This document shows, in pieces, positions 18,974 through 27,911 of a stretch of 64,000 nucleotides of DNA. Source of the stretch: Flavobacterium quisquiliarum (GTDB lineage: Bacteria > Bacteroidota > Bacteroidia > Flavobacteriales > Flavobacteriaceae); assembly GCF_019308285.1 (NCBI RefSeq), contig NZ_WWEM01000031.1, positions 248,001 to 312,000 of the forward strand. The letters are read 5' to 3'. Under the pieces are notes generated by a model. The model was not told the origin of the DNA and searched no databases. It saw nothing but the letters and a program-made list of their open reading frames with translations. A program made the translations under genes and the position numbers. The stretch's first letter is position 1. Each line of letters starts with the position of its first letter.

Positions 18974-20071
18974 TTACACTTTTATATAGGTTCTGTTTTT
19001 GTGCATATACCAAAGTATTAAATAAAGAATGACAAATCCTGCTAAATCACAAAATGCATCGTAATACGCTCCTGTAAACTGCTCAAAACCAAAGAAAATT
19101 TGTTTAGCTACAGCTGAGAAATTTAAAACGTGAGAACCTACATAAGCTGCAATGGCATTAAGCCCAATAACCCGAAATGGATAAGCCCATTTTGTATACC
19201 CCTTTACATCTACAAGCCAATAGAATAAAGCTAATAAAACAAAGCTGATTCCTGATGAAAAAATTACAAATGAACTTGTCCATATTTTTTTTATTATAGG
19301 ATGCCATAAACCAATAAGCAATGAAGTTGCTATTCCAACAACACCAATTACAGCCAGATGCAAAGCTATTTTTGATCTTGAATTTGAAGACAGCAGCAAC
19401 TCTCCCGCAAATAATCCTGATAAAGTTGTTGCCGTAAATCCCAACCCTGTTAATAGCCAAGAATATTGTGTCTGATCATAAAATCGACCAAAAACCTGCT
19501 GGTCAATATAAATAGGAAGGTTTTTGTTTGGAAGCAATTCAAAATGATGTCCGAAGAAATTCGGAATCGATAATAATACGGCGTATAAAACAAGACATGT
19601 GACAAAAAATAAATATCTTCCTTTTTTAGATAAATTGAGATAAGCAATACATGAAAATAAATAACCAACCGCAATGGCCTGTAATGTATTACTGAAAACA
19701 TGAAACTTCGAAATATCTAAAAACAATAAATTCCCCTGCACAATCCATCCAAGAATAAATAGAATTACGAATCGCTTTAAAATATGAGCATATAATGTAA
19801 ATTTTGAACCTGATTCGGCACTTCTATTTCCTAATGAAAACGGAATTACAACTCCAACAACAAATAGAAACAAAGGCATAATGACATCATACAAATGAAA
19901 ACCAATCCATTCTGGATGTTCAAACTGATCCGCTAAGGCTTTTGTAAAATTGGTTTGAGATGCTACATGTAAATTATAAAAAAATCGATCTGCAACAATG
20001 ATCATTAACAAATCAAATCCTCGCAATACATCTATAGACATTAATCGATTATTGGCGATAACTTTAGTCAT
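18974..20071 (-). CDS. HGSNAT/NagX-like multispanning membrane protein (DUF5009 type)
   Basis: This 365-residue integral membrane protein has about ten hydrophobic helices. The start RLMSIDVLRGFDLLMII and the block FHLYDVIMPLFLFVVGVVIPFSLG (about residues 58-81) match the family that contains human heparan-alpha-glucosaminide N-acetyltransferase and the bacterial NagX proteins found in GlcNAc-utilisation loci. Human HGSNAT moves acetyl groups from cytosolic acetyl-CoA to a terminal glucosamine on the other side of the membrane. The location beside GH109, SusCD and nagB supports a role with amino sugars, as transporter or acetyltransferase. It is separated from the PKD lipoprotein gene by 159 bases that contain two inverted repeats. 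Confidence 0.8.
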   Translation of the reverse strand: MTKVIANNRLMSIDVLRGFDLLMIIVADRFFYNLHVASQTNFTKALADQFEHPEWIGFHLYDVIMPLFLFVVGVVIPFSLGNRSAESGSKFTLYAHILKRFVILFILGWIVQGNLLFLDISKFHVFSNTLQAIAVGYLFSCIAYLNLSKKGRYLFFVTCLVLYAVLLSIPNFFGHHFELLPNKNLPIYIDQQVFGRFYDQTQYSWLLTGLGFTATTLSGLFAGELLLSSNSRSKIALHLAVIGVVGIATSLLIGLWHPIIKKIWTSSFVIFSSGISFVLLALFYWLVDVKGYTKWAYPFRVIGLNAIAAYVGSHVLNFSAVAKQIFFGFEQFTGAYYDAFCDLAGFVILYLILWYMHKNRTYIKV

Positions 20072-20093
20072 TTCTTCTTTTTCTATTTTATAA

Positions 20094-20124
20094 TAATCCC
20101 GATATTTTTTAAATAATCGGGATT
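20094..20124 (-). terminator. hairpin between the PKD lipoprotein and HGSNAT-like genes
   Basis: TAATCCCGAT (20094-20103) pairs with its exact complement at 20115-20124 around an 11-base A/T loop. On the minus strand it is followed by an A/T-rich tract, not a pure T run, so it may be a weak or partial terminator inside the operon. Confidence 0.5.
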
Positions 20125-20140
20125 ATAAAATTATATAAAC

Positions 20141-20223
20141 TCGATAGCTCATGCCATTGGAATCAAAACAATTAATCTTCAAAAAACGCTTCATCCAATG
20201 GCACTTTTTTGACCGGCTATCGA
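20141..20223 (-). repeat. nested inverted repeat within the susCD operon
   Basis: An outer 8-bp pair (TCGATAGC at 20141-20148, complement at 20216-20223) encloses an inner perfect 10-bp pair (TGCCATTGGA at 20152-20161, complement at 20194-20203) with a loop of 32 bases. It begins 8 bases past the stop of the PKD lipoprotein gene and precedes the hairpin at 20094. Confidence 0.55.
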
Positions 20224-20230
20224 TGACAAA

Positions 20231-21106
20231 CTACAATTGTAATGTAGAGAACTTAGGTCCTTCAGGGAAATTGGCTACAAGAGCCCATCCTGCATTCATT
20301 TCGGTAATGGCAATACCTATTGAACTTCCCAAAGTTCCTAATTGTGATTTTGGAATACTAAATTCAATCGCATTGATAGTTGACGAAAGACTTACAATTC
20401 CAGATGATTTCAAGTTAACTCCAGAACCTACTTGTTGTCCCCAGCCCCAACCTCCATTTGGATCGGTATGTTTATAGAAATCGCCCCAGCCGTTACTTAC
20501 TACTGGACCCTCAAATAAAAACTCTGCTCCAGAACCCTGAGGCCAATTGCTGTGCAAAAATCCAGTTTGGGTATTACCATCAGTATTGATATACATATCT
20601 ACCAATTCCATTAGCATTTTTTTGTTTCCTTCTAAGTACACATTTACATTTGGACCGCCCGCCCAAATCTTAATTTTTTGAATAGAGCCATTTCCAGAAG
20701 TATTTTCATCTGTTACTGCAACATCATCCCAATCCGTAAATTTTCCATCAACTTTAATATCAATGATTATAATTCTTGGTGCTGTAATGGTTTTAGTAAT
20801 AAACGCTTCTTCTCCCTTGTCATTTGTCACAGTTAAAGAAACTCTTATCTCACCTCCAATTTTATAAGTGTAAATGGGATCTTTTTCAGCAGATGTATAA
20901 TATAAATCCCCGAAATCCCATCGATATTTTGTACCGTTTGTTGAAAGATTGGTAAATGTAAATGTGCTTCCATCATTTGTAAATGAAAAATCTGCAGTTG
21001 GCTTTGTTGCTGAATCCTCTGATGACGAACCATCGCTCGAGCAAGCTGTCAGCAATAACAAGACAACTAGCAATGTTATATATTGGGTTAATTTTATTTT
21101 TTTCAT
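20231..21106 (-). CDS. PKD-domain lipoprotein, probable surface glycan-binding protein
   Basis: The 291-residue product has a lipoprotein signal (LLLLTACSSDGSSS, lipidated Cys22), followed by a PKD domain (about residues 35-110, with YRWDFGDL as the typical core). A C-terminal part from about residue 117 opens with VDGKFTDWDDVAV, the usual start of CBM9/DOMON-like carbohydrate-binding modules. In SusCD clusters a lipoprotein in this position normally plays the SusE/SusF or SGBP role, holding the glycan at the cell surface. It lies 27 bases downstream of the DUF4832 gene. The ligand is unknown; an amino-sugar glycan is inferred from context. Confidence 0.72.
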   Translation of the reverse strand: MKKIKLTQYITLLVVLLLLTACSSDGSSSEDSATKPTADFSFTNDGSTFTFTNLSTNGTKYRWDFGDLYYTSAEKDPIYTYKIGGEIRVSLTVTNDKGEEAFITKTITAPRIIIIDIKVDGKFTDWDDVAVTDENTSGNGSIQKIKIWAGGPNVNVYLEGNKKMLMELVDMYINTDGNTQTGFLHSNWPQGSGAEFLFEGPVVSNGWGDFYKHTDPNGGWGWGQQVGSGVNLKSSGIVSLSSTINAIEFSIPKSQLGTLGSSIGIAITEMNAGWALVANFPEGPKFSTLQL

Positions 21107-21133
21107 GGTTTTGAATTTAAATGTTTTGAATAA

Positions 21134-22498
21134 CTATTTAATAATAACCGTTTGTGATAATTTATTGAATCCTGTCGCTGCTTCCCATGTTCCTGTATTT
21201 GCAAAACGAATGCAATAATCAGGTCGGTCTGCCAGTTTAGAAGAACTGTCTTCTATTTTTAAAAGCAATTCGTAAGTTCCTGCTGGAACTCCTGACAAAC
21301 TCACTGATTCTTTTAAGTCGAAAGTCACTTTTGGCACTACTTTTCTAACATCAAAGTTTAACTTTTTCTTGTATAGAGTCCCTCCTGTTGTTGCTCTCAA
21401 GATTAGGAAAGCATTTTTTGGATTATAAACTGGTGCAAAACCAGAATTGTTTATCAAAGCATTAAACTCCAATGAACTATTTAGCGCAACCTCTTTTTTG
21501 ATGCTTGAAGAAGCCACTGAAAGTCTGTACCCTAATTTTCTCTCAAAATCGGTAAAACAGTTATTGTTTCTCCATTCTTGCAAAACGGGACCATAATAAT
21601 CCAGATTTAAATACGTCCATTTTAAAAGTGTCATTTCTGTTTCTGCTATACTGCAGCTGGCAATGGGAACATTTGTTGGAGGACAAGTTTCTCCTCCTGT
21701 TGGTACATAAAGCGCTTCATTGCTTATGTATGTTTTATCAGCAGTAACATTTGTATATGTTCCATAATCATCAACACTTGCCATAAAACAATCGTTATGA
21801 AAACCTAAACGAGCTGTATTTGACGTTCCATAACCCACTGTTGCATCCATTGCTGTTGTTGTCGCAACAAAATCCTGTTTTATTTTTGGCGTTCTTACTT
21901 GAATTTTCACTTCTTTTGGAAAAGATTCTAGAAGTTTATCTAGAATCAGTTTTTTATTTGCTGGCGTAGTAAGCTGATTAGTGGTGTAATACCATTCTCC
22001 CCAAGCTCCTACAAAACCAGCCTGTACAAAAGCAATTACATCTTTATTTTCTTCCAAAATAGGTTTCAGCTGATCTAAATGTCCAGATATTACGGCAACA
22101 GAGGCATCTGAACCATCCTGTGCATCAGTATAAGCAAAACGTAAAACACATTTTAAACCAGCTTCTCTCAAACGAGTAAAATCAGTTTTAATAAGATCTA
22201 ACTGTGTCTGGCTTAAAGGAGTTGTTTTAAATTTTTCTAGATAATACAAACGCAAAATAAGACTCACATTTTCCTTCTTTAAATTACTCAAAGAAGCAGT
22301 AGTGATTGCTGCTCCTTCAGAGTTTACCTGCCACGTATGCATAAATCCACGCTCTGGATTTGTAAAAACTTCGTTAGAAACCGCATACGTAACTTTTTCA
22401 AGTCCATTTGTTTGCTCTCCATTATTTTTGTCGCCATCACTTTGGCAGCTTGACGCCATATTTAGGAAAAGACAAAATAGCAATAGTAAGTTTTTCAT
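21134..22498 (-). CDS. DUF4874/DUF4832 lipoprotein, possible glycoside hydrolase-like barrel
   Basis: I chose the ATG at 22498, which gives a lipoprotein signal (MKNLLLLFCLFLNMASSC); the frame stays open for ten more codons upstream. The mature protein contains VFTNPERGFMHTWQVN (about residues 47-62), typical of DUF4874, and FVQAGFVGAWGEWYYTTN near residue 157, typical of DUF4832. The pattern, strand-ending motifs along a 300-residue region followed by a beta-sandwich, looks like a TIM barrel of the GH-A type, and the Glu in GAWGEWY could be catalytic; that is inference. It lies 64 bases downstream of susD, and so may be the glycan-acting enzyme or binding protein of this locus. Confidence 0.72.
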   Translation of the reverse strand: MKNLLLLFCLFLNMASSCQSDGDKNNGEQTNGLEKVTYAVSNEVFTNPERGFMHTWQVNSEGAAITTASLSNLKKENVSLILRLYYLEKFKTTPLSQTQLDLIKTDFTRLREAGLKCVLRFAYTDAQDGSDASVAVISGHLDQLKPILEENKDVIAFVQAGFVGAWGEWYYTTNQLTTPANKKLILDKLLESFPKEVKIQVRTPKIKQDFVATTTAMDATVGYGTSNTARLGFHNDCFMASVDDYGTYTNVTADKTYISNEALYVPTGGETCPPTNVPIASCSIAETEMTLLKWTYLNLDYYGPVLQEWRNNNCFTDFERKLGYRLSVASSSIKKEVALNSSLEFNALINNSGFAPVYNPKNAFLILRATTGGTLYKKKLNFDVRKVVPKVTFDLKESVSLSGVPAGTYELLLKIEDSSSKLADRPDYCIRFANTGTWEAATGFNKLSQTVIIK

Positions 22499-22562
22499 TT
22501 TTTTTATAATTAAATTATCTGATTTCATTTTATACTTTCACAAAAAGTGATAACCTTCTAAA

Positions 22563-24035
22563 TTAATTATATCCAGGGTTCTGAATAAATTTACCTTTAC
22601 CTTCACTTATTCTATCCAATGAAAAAGGAAATAATGCTTTATAAGGAGCACTTTGACTTGCTGCTCCATTTAAAGCGAGAGCGTGTTCTGTAAATTTTCC
22701 GTGTCGGATTAAATCTGAACGGTATTGTCCGTTTTCACACCAGTATTCATGTGATCTTTCCAAGAGAATCATATCGTTAAATTTAGCTAGCGTCGCATAA
22801 TCTGCTAATTGTATTTCGCTGATTTTAGCTCTTCTTCTCACGATATTTACTAAATCTATGGCTTCTTGTGTTGGAGTTCCTGTTTTATTTACTATCGCTT
22901 CTGCTCTTGATAGTAAAACATCAGCATAACGATATACAATAATATCTACGGTTGTTAAAGCAGTTGTTCTAGCTGCATCTGGATCAATTTTTAGCGGAAT
23001 TGGTCCTAACTGCATGTAATTAGCTGGATTTGACCTGTTATATGTTACACCGTCTGTTCCTGTAAATTCTGCAATAAGTGCATTTTTACGAATATCTGTT
23101 GCCTCAAAAGAATCATAAAACGTCCATGAACTCTGAATAGTTCCATAACCGCCACGCCCTGGATAGTTAGCCGGTAATACCATTAACTGCCATTGGTTTT
23201 CACTTGTTCCTGCATAATCTGCGGGAACTGCCCAAATTACTTCTTTACTATCCACAGGAGCTTTAATATCCCATAAGCCCACATAATTTTCTTCTAAACC
23301 ATAATAATTCATTGCCATAATTGCTGCAGCTTGTTCTTCAACTTCTGCCCATCTTTTTTCATGCAGATATAATCGAATCAATACCATTCTAGCCATACCA
23401 CTACTAAATCTTCCGTAAGCTGTTTCGCCTGGCGCTTTTAAATCTGTGGCTGCATCTTTCAAATCATTTTCGATAAAACTTACCATTTCAGCATTTGAAA
23501 GTCTTGCCAGTGGTTCTTCTTTTAATGGATTTTTAAGTACGTCCAGAGGTGCTACCACTAATGGACCGTATAAATCAAAAAGTTCGTAGGCCAATAGTCC
23601 GCGTGCACATTTTATTTCGGCAATTGCTTGTTTTTTAATTAACTCATTTACGTTTGATGACTGAATTCTGTCAATACTTAAAGTCATACCACTGATCTTA
23701 TTGTAAAACACATCATAAAAACGCGTGAAGGCAGTAGAAGTAGCTTTATAACTATGCAAAGAGGCTTCCTGCTGAACACCGTAAGGGCCTTGAAGAATTT
23801 CGGTTGTAGCATCCAACATAAACATTAACCCGTTTTCGGAAGTCGTATGAATTCCATTTCCATAAGAACCTCTAAGCGGATAATATGCTGAAGCAACTAT
23901 CGCCTGAATATCAGCTTCCGAGCTAGGAAAAATACTCGGATTAATTTCATCATAATTTATAGACTCTAAATCGTTGCTGCACCCAGAGAATACAAGCATC
24001 AATGCTACTATTATATAACTTTTAAAATTTTTCAT
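22563..24035 (-). CDS. SusD/RagB-family outer-membrane lipoprotein
   Basis: SusD-type proteins form the lid over the SusC channel and bind the glycan. From the ATG at 24035 the 490-residue product has a lipoprotein signal (SYIIVALMLVFSGCSND) and TPR-like helices. Conserved blocks are ASAYYPLRGSYGNG early, ARGLLAYELFDLYGPLVVAP near residue 140, and ILLERSHEYWCENGQYRSDLIRHGKF near the end. An upstream in-frame start at 24062 would overlap susC by 17 bases. It is translated from the same transcript as susC, 10 bases after its stop. Confidence 0.93.
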   Translation of the reverse strand: MKNFKSYIIVALMLVFSGCSNDLESINYDEINPSIFPSSEADIQAIVASAYYPLRGSYGNGIHTTSENGLMFMLDATTEILQGPYGVQQEASLHSYKATSTAFTRFYDVFYNKISGMTLSIDRIQSSNVNELIKKQAIAEIKCARGLLAYELFDLYGPLVVAPLDVLKNPLKEEPLARLSNAEMVSFIENDLKDAATDLKAPGETAYGRFSSGMARMVLIRLYLHEKRWAEVEEQAAAIMAMNYYGLEENYVGLWDIKAPVDSKEVIWAVPADYAGTSENQWQLMVLPANYPGRGGYGTIQSSWTFYDSFEATDIRKNALIAEFTGTDGVTYNRSNPANYMQLGPIPLKIDPDAARTTALTTVDIIVYRYADVLLSRAEAIVNKTGTPTQEAIDLVNIVRRRAKISEIQLADYATLAKFNDMILLERSHEYWCENGQYRSDLIRHGKFTEHALALNGAASQSAPYKALFPFSLDRISEGKGKFIQNPGYN

Positions 24036-24045
24036 ATCTTTTATA

Positions 24046-27000
24046 TTAGAACTTAAGATCAATTCCTACTGTGTATGTTTTTACATTTGGATATGCTGCT
24101 GCGTAACCATCTGTTTCAGGATCAATACCATCATATTTGGTAATCGTAAAAAGGTTTTGTCCATCTAATCGAATAGCTGCTCCCTGCATATATTTACCAA
24201 ACCATTTTTTTGGAAGATTATAACTTAACGATACATTTTGCAAACGAACAAATGATGCGTCCTGAAGGAAAAAATCTCCTGAACCGTATTGCGTATACCC
24301 AAAATGTGAACCTGGTCGTGTATTTGTTGGGTTATCTGGTGTCCATCTATTGTATACATTTCGTACAGCATTTCTTCCGTTTTGTGCTACTCCTACTGCT
24401 GTTACACCGTAAGCAAAATCAGTCTGATCTACAATTTTTCGTCCAAACATTCCGTTGAACTGAAAATTCAATTGAAAATTCTTCCAAGTAATTGTATTGT
24501 TCAAACCTGCTACAAAATCAGGGTCAGATGATCCAAGTAAAACAGTATCAGCTTCGTCTATTTTTCCATCTGGAGCTCCAGTTCTTAAGAATCTTCCATT
24601 TTCGTCTGTTACAGGATTTCCTGCTGCATCTCTAACAAAACCATTCAAATCTTTAATTTTGATTTGTCCTGGATATAAATCAGGCTGTGCTGGAACCACT
24701 TCTCCAATCTGCATTACACCATCAGCGATTTGGCTGTATTGTGCACGAACTGGATCATTGTATCCCATGTAAACTGAAGGCTTCCAATCTGGGGCTCTTT
24801 CTTTCCAATTTGTTCTAAACTGTGAATAAGTAAAAGTTGTTCTCCATTTAAGATCAGGACGATCAATATTTAAGGTGCTTAAAGTAAGTTCAATCCCTTT
24901 ACTTTGTGTACTTCCAATATTTGCCCAAACGGTATTTATTTCTTGATAACTGTTAATAGGTTTTACAGTCAGCAAATCTGAAATTACTCTGTCATATAAT
25001 TCAAATGAACCTGAAACTCTTCTATTAAACAACTCGAAATCAACACCTAAATTTTTCTCTGTTGTAGTTTCCCATTTTAGGTCAGGATTTTCAAGTCTCG
25101 AAGGAAATACCCCAATTAATATTGATTCATCTGGATTTAAATAAGCCGGCTGTGCATAGAAAGCTCCAAAAGCACTTCCTCCAATTGATGCATTACCTGT
25201 TTGTCCGTATCCAAATCTAATTTTAAACTGCGACACATATTTATCTATCGATTTCATGAATGATTCCTGAGAAACATCCCATCCAACGGCAACCGAAGGA
25301 AACAATCCGTATTTATTGTTCTTTGCAAATACACTCGCACCATCACGACGAATTGTAGACGTCAACATGTATTTATCTTTATACGAATAATTAAATCTTG
25401 TGAAATAGGAAATAAAATTGTTTTCAGATTTTGAAGAAGAGGTAACTTTTGTTCCGGCACCAGCATTCATATTATTCCATAAAAAAGCATCTGTAATAAA
25501 GTTGCTGTTTCCTAAAGTTGCTGCTTCAGTTCTGTAGGTTTGCTGTGAATAACCTACCATTAAACCAAAAGTATTGTCTTCCATTAATTTTGTAGTATAG
25601 TTTAATGTGAAGTCAAATAAATCATCATTCTTTTCTTGAGAATTAATAGTAGCCTTACCATTTTCTAATGCTCCATATAAAGTAGTTCTTGGCAAATAAG
25701 TGCTTCTTTTTGAATTCCCCTGATCAAAACCTGCCTGAAATCTTGCTGTAAGACCTTTAATTGGTTTTATTTCGGCGTAGAAATTTGTTAATGTTCGATC
25801 AATGACACCTTCATCAGAAATTGTCAAAAGCGAATATGGATTAGGTTCTAAAGCATTGTCTGGGTTTATTGGATAATTCCCCAATTCATCAATAGCTAAA
25901 ATTTCAGGGCTTTGCTGTATAGCAGACCTTATGATTCCTGAGTTTTCATATTGATCTCCTCCTAATTGTGAGTTTTGATTTTTGATTCGGCTTTTAGTCA
26001 TATTCATCCCAACATTAATATAATCAGTTAATTTCTGATCAAGGTTAAAATGAAAAGTCGTTCTCTTTAAGCCTGAATTCTTAATAACTCCATCCTGATT
26101 GAATAAGTTACCTGACAAAAAATACTTGGTAGATTTTGTTCCTCCGCGAAGTGATAAGTTGTTTTGTTCAATTACACCGTTTCTTGTGACTAATCCAAGC
26201 CAATCTGTTCCTTTTCCTGCATTTCTAATTTGTTCATCAGAATAAAGTCTTTTATATGGAATCCCATTTACTGGAGCTGCATTTGCTTCTTCTAAGGTTT
26301 TTGGTGAATATGGATAAACTTTATTTATAAATTCCCAATTTTCTTTTGCTGCATCATTTCTTAACTGCATCCATTCTTTCAAATCAAGGACTTCATAACT
26401 ATTGTTGTATTTTTGATAGGAATATGAACCAGAGTAGTCAACTCTAACATCACCTTCATTTCCTTTTTTAGTTGTAATCAAGATAACACCATTTGCTGCT
26501 CTGGCTCCATAAATGGCTGTTGAACTTGCATCTTTTAAAACTTCTATAGATTCAATATCATTTGGGTTAAATGAATTTAAAATACTTTGCGTTCCGCCGT
26601 CGTAACGGTTCCCCGTTCCCGGTTGCTCTAAATTTGTAACTGGAAATCCATCAATAACAATCAACGGATCGTTGCTTGCGTTTATAGAACCTGCACCACG
26701 AATTTGAATATTAAATCCACCTCCTGGCTGTGCACTATTTTGAGAAATCTGTAAACCAGCTACTTTACCTTGAAGTCCAGTTAAAACTGAAGGAGCAGAT
26801 GATAATACTAAAGCATCTGATTTAACAGAAGAAATAGCTCCTAACACATTCTTTTTTTTCTGTGTTCCATACCCTACAATTACAATCTCATTAAGGCTAT
26901 TTGATGAAGGTACCATTGAAACCTTTAGATTAGTGGCATTGGCAATAGCAACTTCTTTTGTTTCATATCCTACATAAGAAAATAATAAAGCTTCGGTTGT

Positions 27001-27291
27001 AGAAGAAACTACAATGGTAAAGGTTCCATCAAAATCAGTTGTAGTTCCTTTTGGAGATCCTTTTGGCACAATCGTAACACCAATCATTGGCTGTCCCAAT
27101 TCATCTAAAACCACTCCTTTAATAGTAATATCTGCTTCTGATTTTTTATTCTCTATTGCTAATTTTTCGCTACTGTCTGTAAAAGATGTTGCATTTACTT
27201 TTAATGCTGATATCAAGAAAAAGACAGTGAGTAATGTCCTTAATTTTATATCCTGATAATTACAGCATAATAACTTGTTACTTTTTTTCAT
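24046..27291 (-). CDS. SusC/RagA-family TonB-dependent outer-membrane transporter
   Basis: This 1081-residue receptor imports oligosaccharides across the outer membrane using TonB energy. After a signal region of about 35 residues comes a carboxypeptidase D-like domain (VVLDELGQPMIGVTIVPKG, FSYVGYETKEV), and then the plug domain with VGYGTQKKKNVLGAISSV and the hallmark DASSTAIYGARAANGVILIT. A 22-strand barrel follows and ends in an aromatic residue (VGIDLKF). It is the first gene of a left-reading operon (susC, susD, DUF4832 and PKD lipoproteins, then the HGSNAT-like and GH109-like genes). The predicted promoter, with paired operators, lies about 300 bases upstream, so the mRNA would have a long leader. 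Confidence 0.95.
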   Translation of the reverse strand: MKKSNKLLCCNYQDIKLRTLLTVFFLISALKVNATSFTDSSEKLAIENKKSEADITIKGVVLDELGQPMIGVTIVPKGSPKGTTTDFDGTFTIVVSSTTEALLFSYVGYETKEVAIANATNLKVSMVPSSNSLNEIVIVGYGTQKKKNVLGAISSVKSDALVLSSAPSVLTGLQGKVAGLQISQNSAQPGGGFNIQIRGAGSINASNDPLIVIDGFPVTNLEQPGTGNRYDGGTQSILNSFNPNDIESIEVLKDASSTAIYGARAANGVILITTKKGNEGDVRVDYSGSYSYQKYNNSYEVLDLKEWMQLRNDAAKENWEFINKVYPYSPKTLEEANAAPVNGIPYKRLYSDEQIRNAGKGTDWLGLVTRNGVIEQNNLSLRGGTKSTKYFLSGNLFNQDGVIKNSGLKRTTFHFNLDQKLTDYINVGMNMTKSRIKNQNSQLGGDQYENSGIIRSAIQQSPEILAIDELGNYPINPDNALEPNPYSLLTISDEGVIDRTLTNFYAEIKPIKGLTARFQAGFDQGNSKRSTYLPRTTLYGALENGKATINSQEKNDDLFDFTLNYTTKLMEDNTFGLMVGYSQQTYRTEAATLGNSNFITDAFLWNNMNAGAGTKVTSSSKSENNFISYFTRFNYSYKDKYMLTSTIRRDGASVFAKNNKYGLFPSVAVGWDVSQESFMKSIDKYVSQFKIRFGYGQTGNASIGGSAFGAFYAQPAYLNPDESILIGVFPSRLENPDLKWETTTEKNLGVDFELFNRRVSGSFELYDRVISDLLTVKPINSYQEINTVWANIGSTQSKGIELTLSTLNIDRPDLKWRTTFTYSQFRTNWKERAPDWKPSVYMGYNDPVRAQYSQIADGVMQIGEVVPAQPDLYPGQIKIKDLNGFVRDAAGNPVTDENGRFLRTGAPDGKIDEADTVLLGSSDPDFVAGLNNTITWKNFQLNFQFNGMFGRKIVDQTDFAYGVTAVGVAQNGRNAVRNVYNRWTPDNPTNTRPGSHFGYTQYGSGDFFLQDASFVRLQNVSLSYNLPKKWFGKYMQGAAIRLDGQNLFTITKYDGIDPETDGYAAAYPNVKTYTVGIDLKF

Positions 27292-27594
27292 ATTATTCTG
27301 GTTAGTTTAAATGGTTAATGTAAAAAGCATACTTTGAGTAAGTCTAAATTGGTTAAGCTATAATCGAACTCAAAGCGAAATAATTTGTCATGTTTTTTTT
27401 GATTTCATAATTCTTCTGTTTTTGTTTTTTGTTTGATTTTTTTATTGATGTTTTTTTTGTTTTTCCTTCACTAAAACCCATCTCTTTTGACGTGATTTTT
27501 TTTTCTGAATTCTAGTCTCATTTCTTGTTTCTTAAAATTGAAAATTCAACTTCAAAAAGGGTAATAAAAAAGCTGGTTTTCAACTTACTTTTGG

Positions 27595-27624
27595 CTAAAC
27601 TAAAGAATATTTTTTAATAAACAA
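27595..27624 (-). promoter_or_regulatory. predicted promoter of the susCD operon (variant TAnnTTAG box)
   Basis: On the minus strand TAGTTTAG (complement of 27595-27602) differs from TAnnTTTG at one base, and a TTG (complement of 27622-27624) lies 19 bases upstream. The promoters at 34013 and 37985 have the same variant box at the same distance from an operator. Confidence 0.5.
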
Positions 27625-27640
27625 TGTCAAAATCGAAAAA

Positions 27641-27656
27641 ATGTGTTCGTGCACAT
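27641..27656. promoter_or_regulatory. palindromic operator O1 of susC
   Basis: ATGTGTTCGTGCACAT matches the palindrome ATGTGYTCGARCACAT at 15 of 16 positions. It starts 46 bases from the CTAAA edge of the promoter box. LacI-family proteins bind such 16-bp palindromes with a central CG, and a lacI-type gene lies 6 kb away. Confidence 0.65.
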
Positions 27657-27663
27657 AAAAAAA

Positions 27664-27679
27664 GTGTTTTCGAGCACAT
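27664..27679. promoter_or_regulatory. second, weaker operator O2 of susC
   Basis: GTGTTTTCGAGCACAT matches the operator consensus at 14 of 16 positions, with one complete half-site. Its centre is 23 bp from the centre of O1. Confidence 0.55.
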
Positions 27680-27911
27680 TTTTTCTAAAAATTATTATTA
27701 AATTCTTAATGATTTCAAAAAACTGAAGCCTAAAAATTCAAATAATTACTAAAATAAATTGACAATATTTCAACAAATGGCTTATTCTTTTTTATATTCA
27801 TTTAATTATAAATCTCAATAAAAAACCTTATCTAGTATTATTAATTAAATATTTAGTCCTTATTTACAAATATTTTATTTTTTAAAACATCCTTTTTTTC
27901 CTATCAATCGG

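Larger units (their letters stand above)
27292..27911. other. 620-base region upstream of susC
   Basis: There is no gene. It contains the predicted susC promoter and operators (27595-27679), a roughly 300-base leader to the ATG that is strongly A-rich on the sense strand, and, beyond 27680, about 230 bases of plain AT-rich sequence up to the glmM stop codon, where I see no clear terminator hairpin. Confidence 0.5.

Noticed and set aside
20151..20477. 108-codon open frame on the plus strand
   Set aside because: It runs opposite to the PKD lipoprotein gene, which has a lipobox, domain motifs and operon context; its first part crosses the inverted repeat.
27410..27480. Long T-rich tract upstream of susC as a terminator of an unseen transcript
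   Set aside because: There is no stem before the T tract on either strand; it is simply an A-rich leader on the sense strand.
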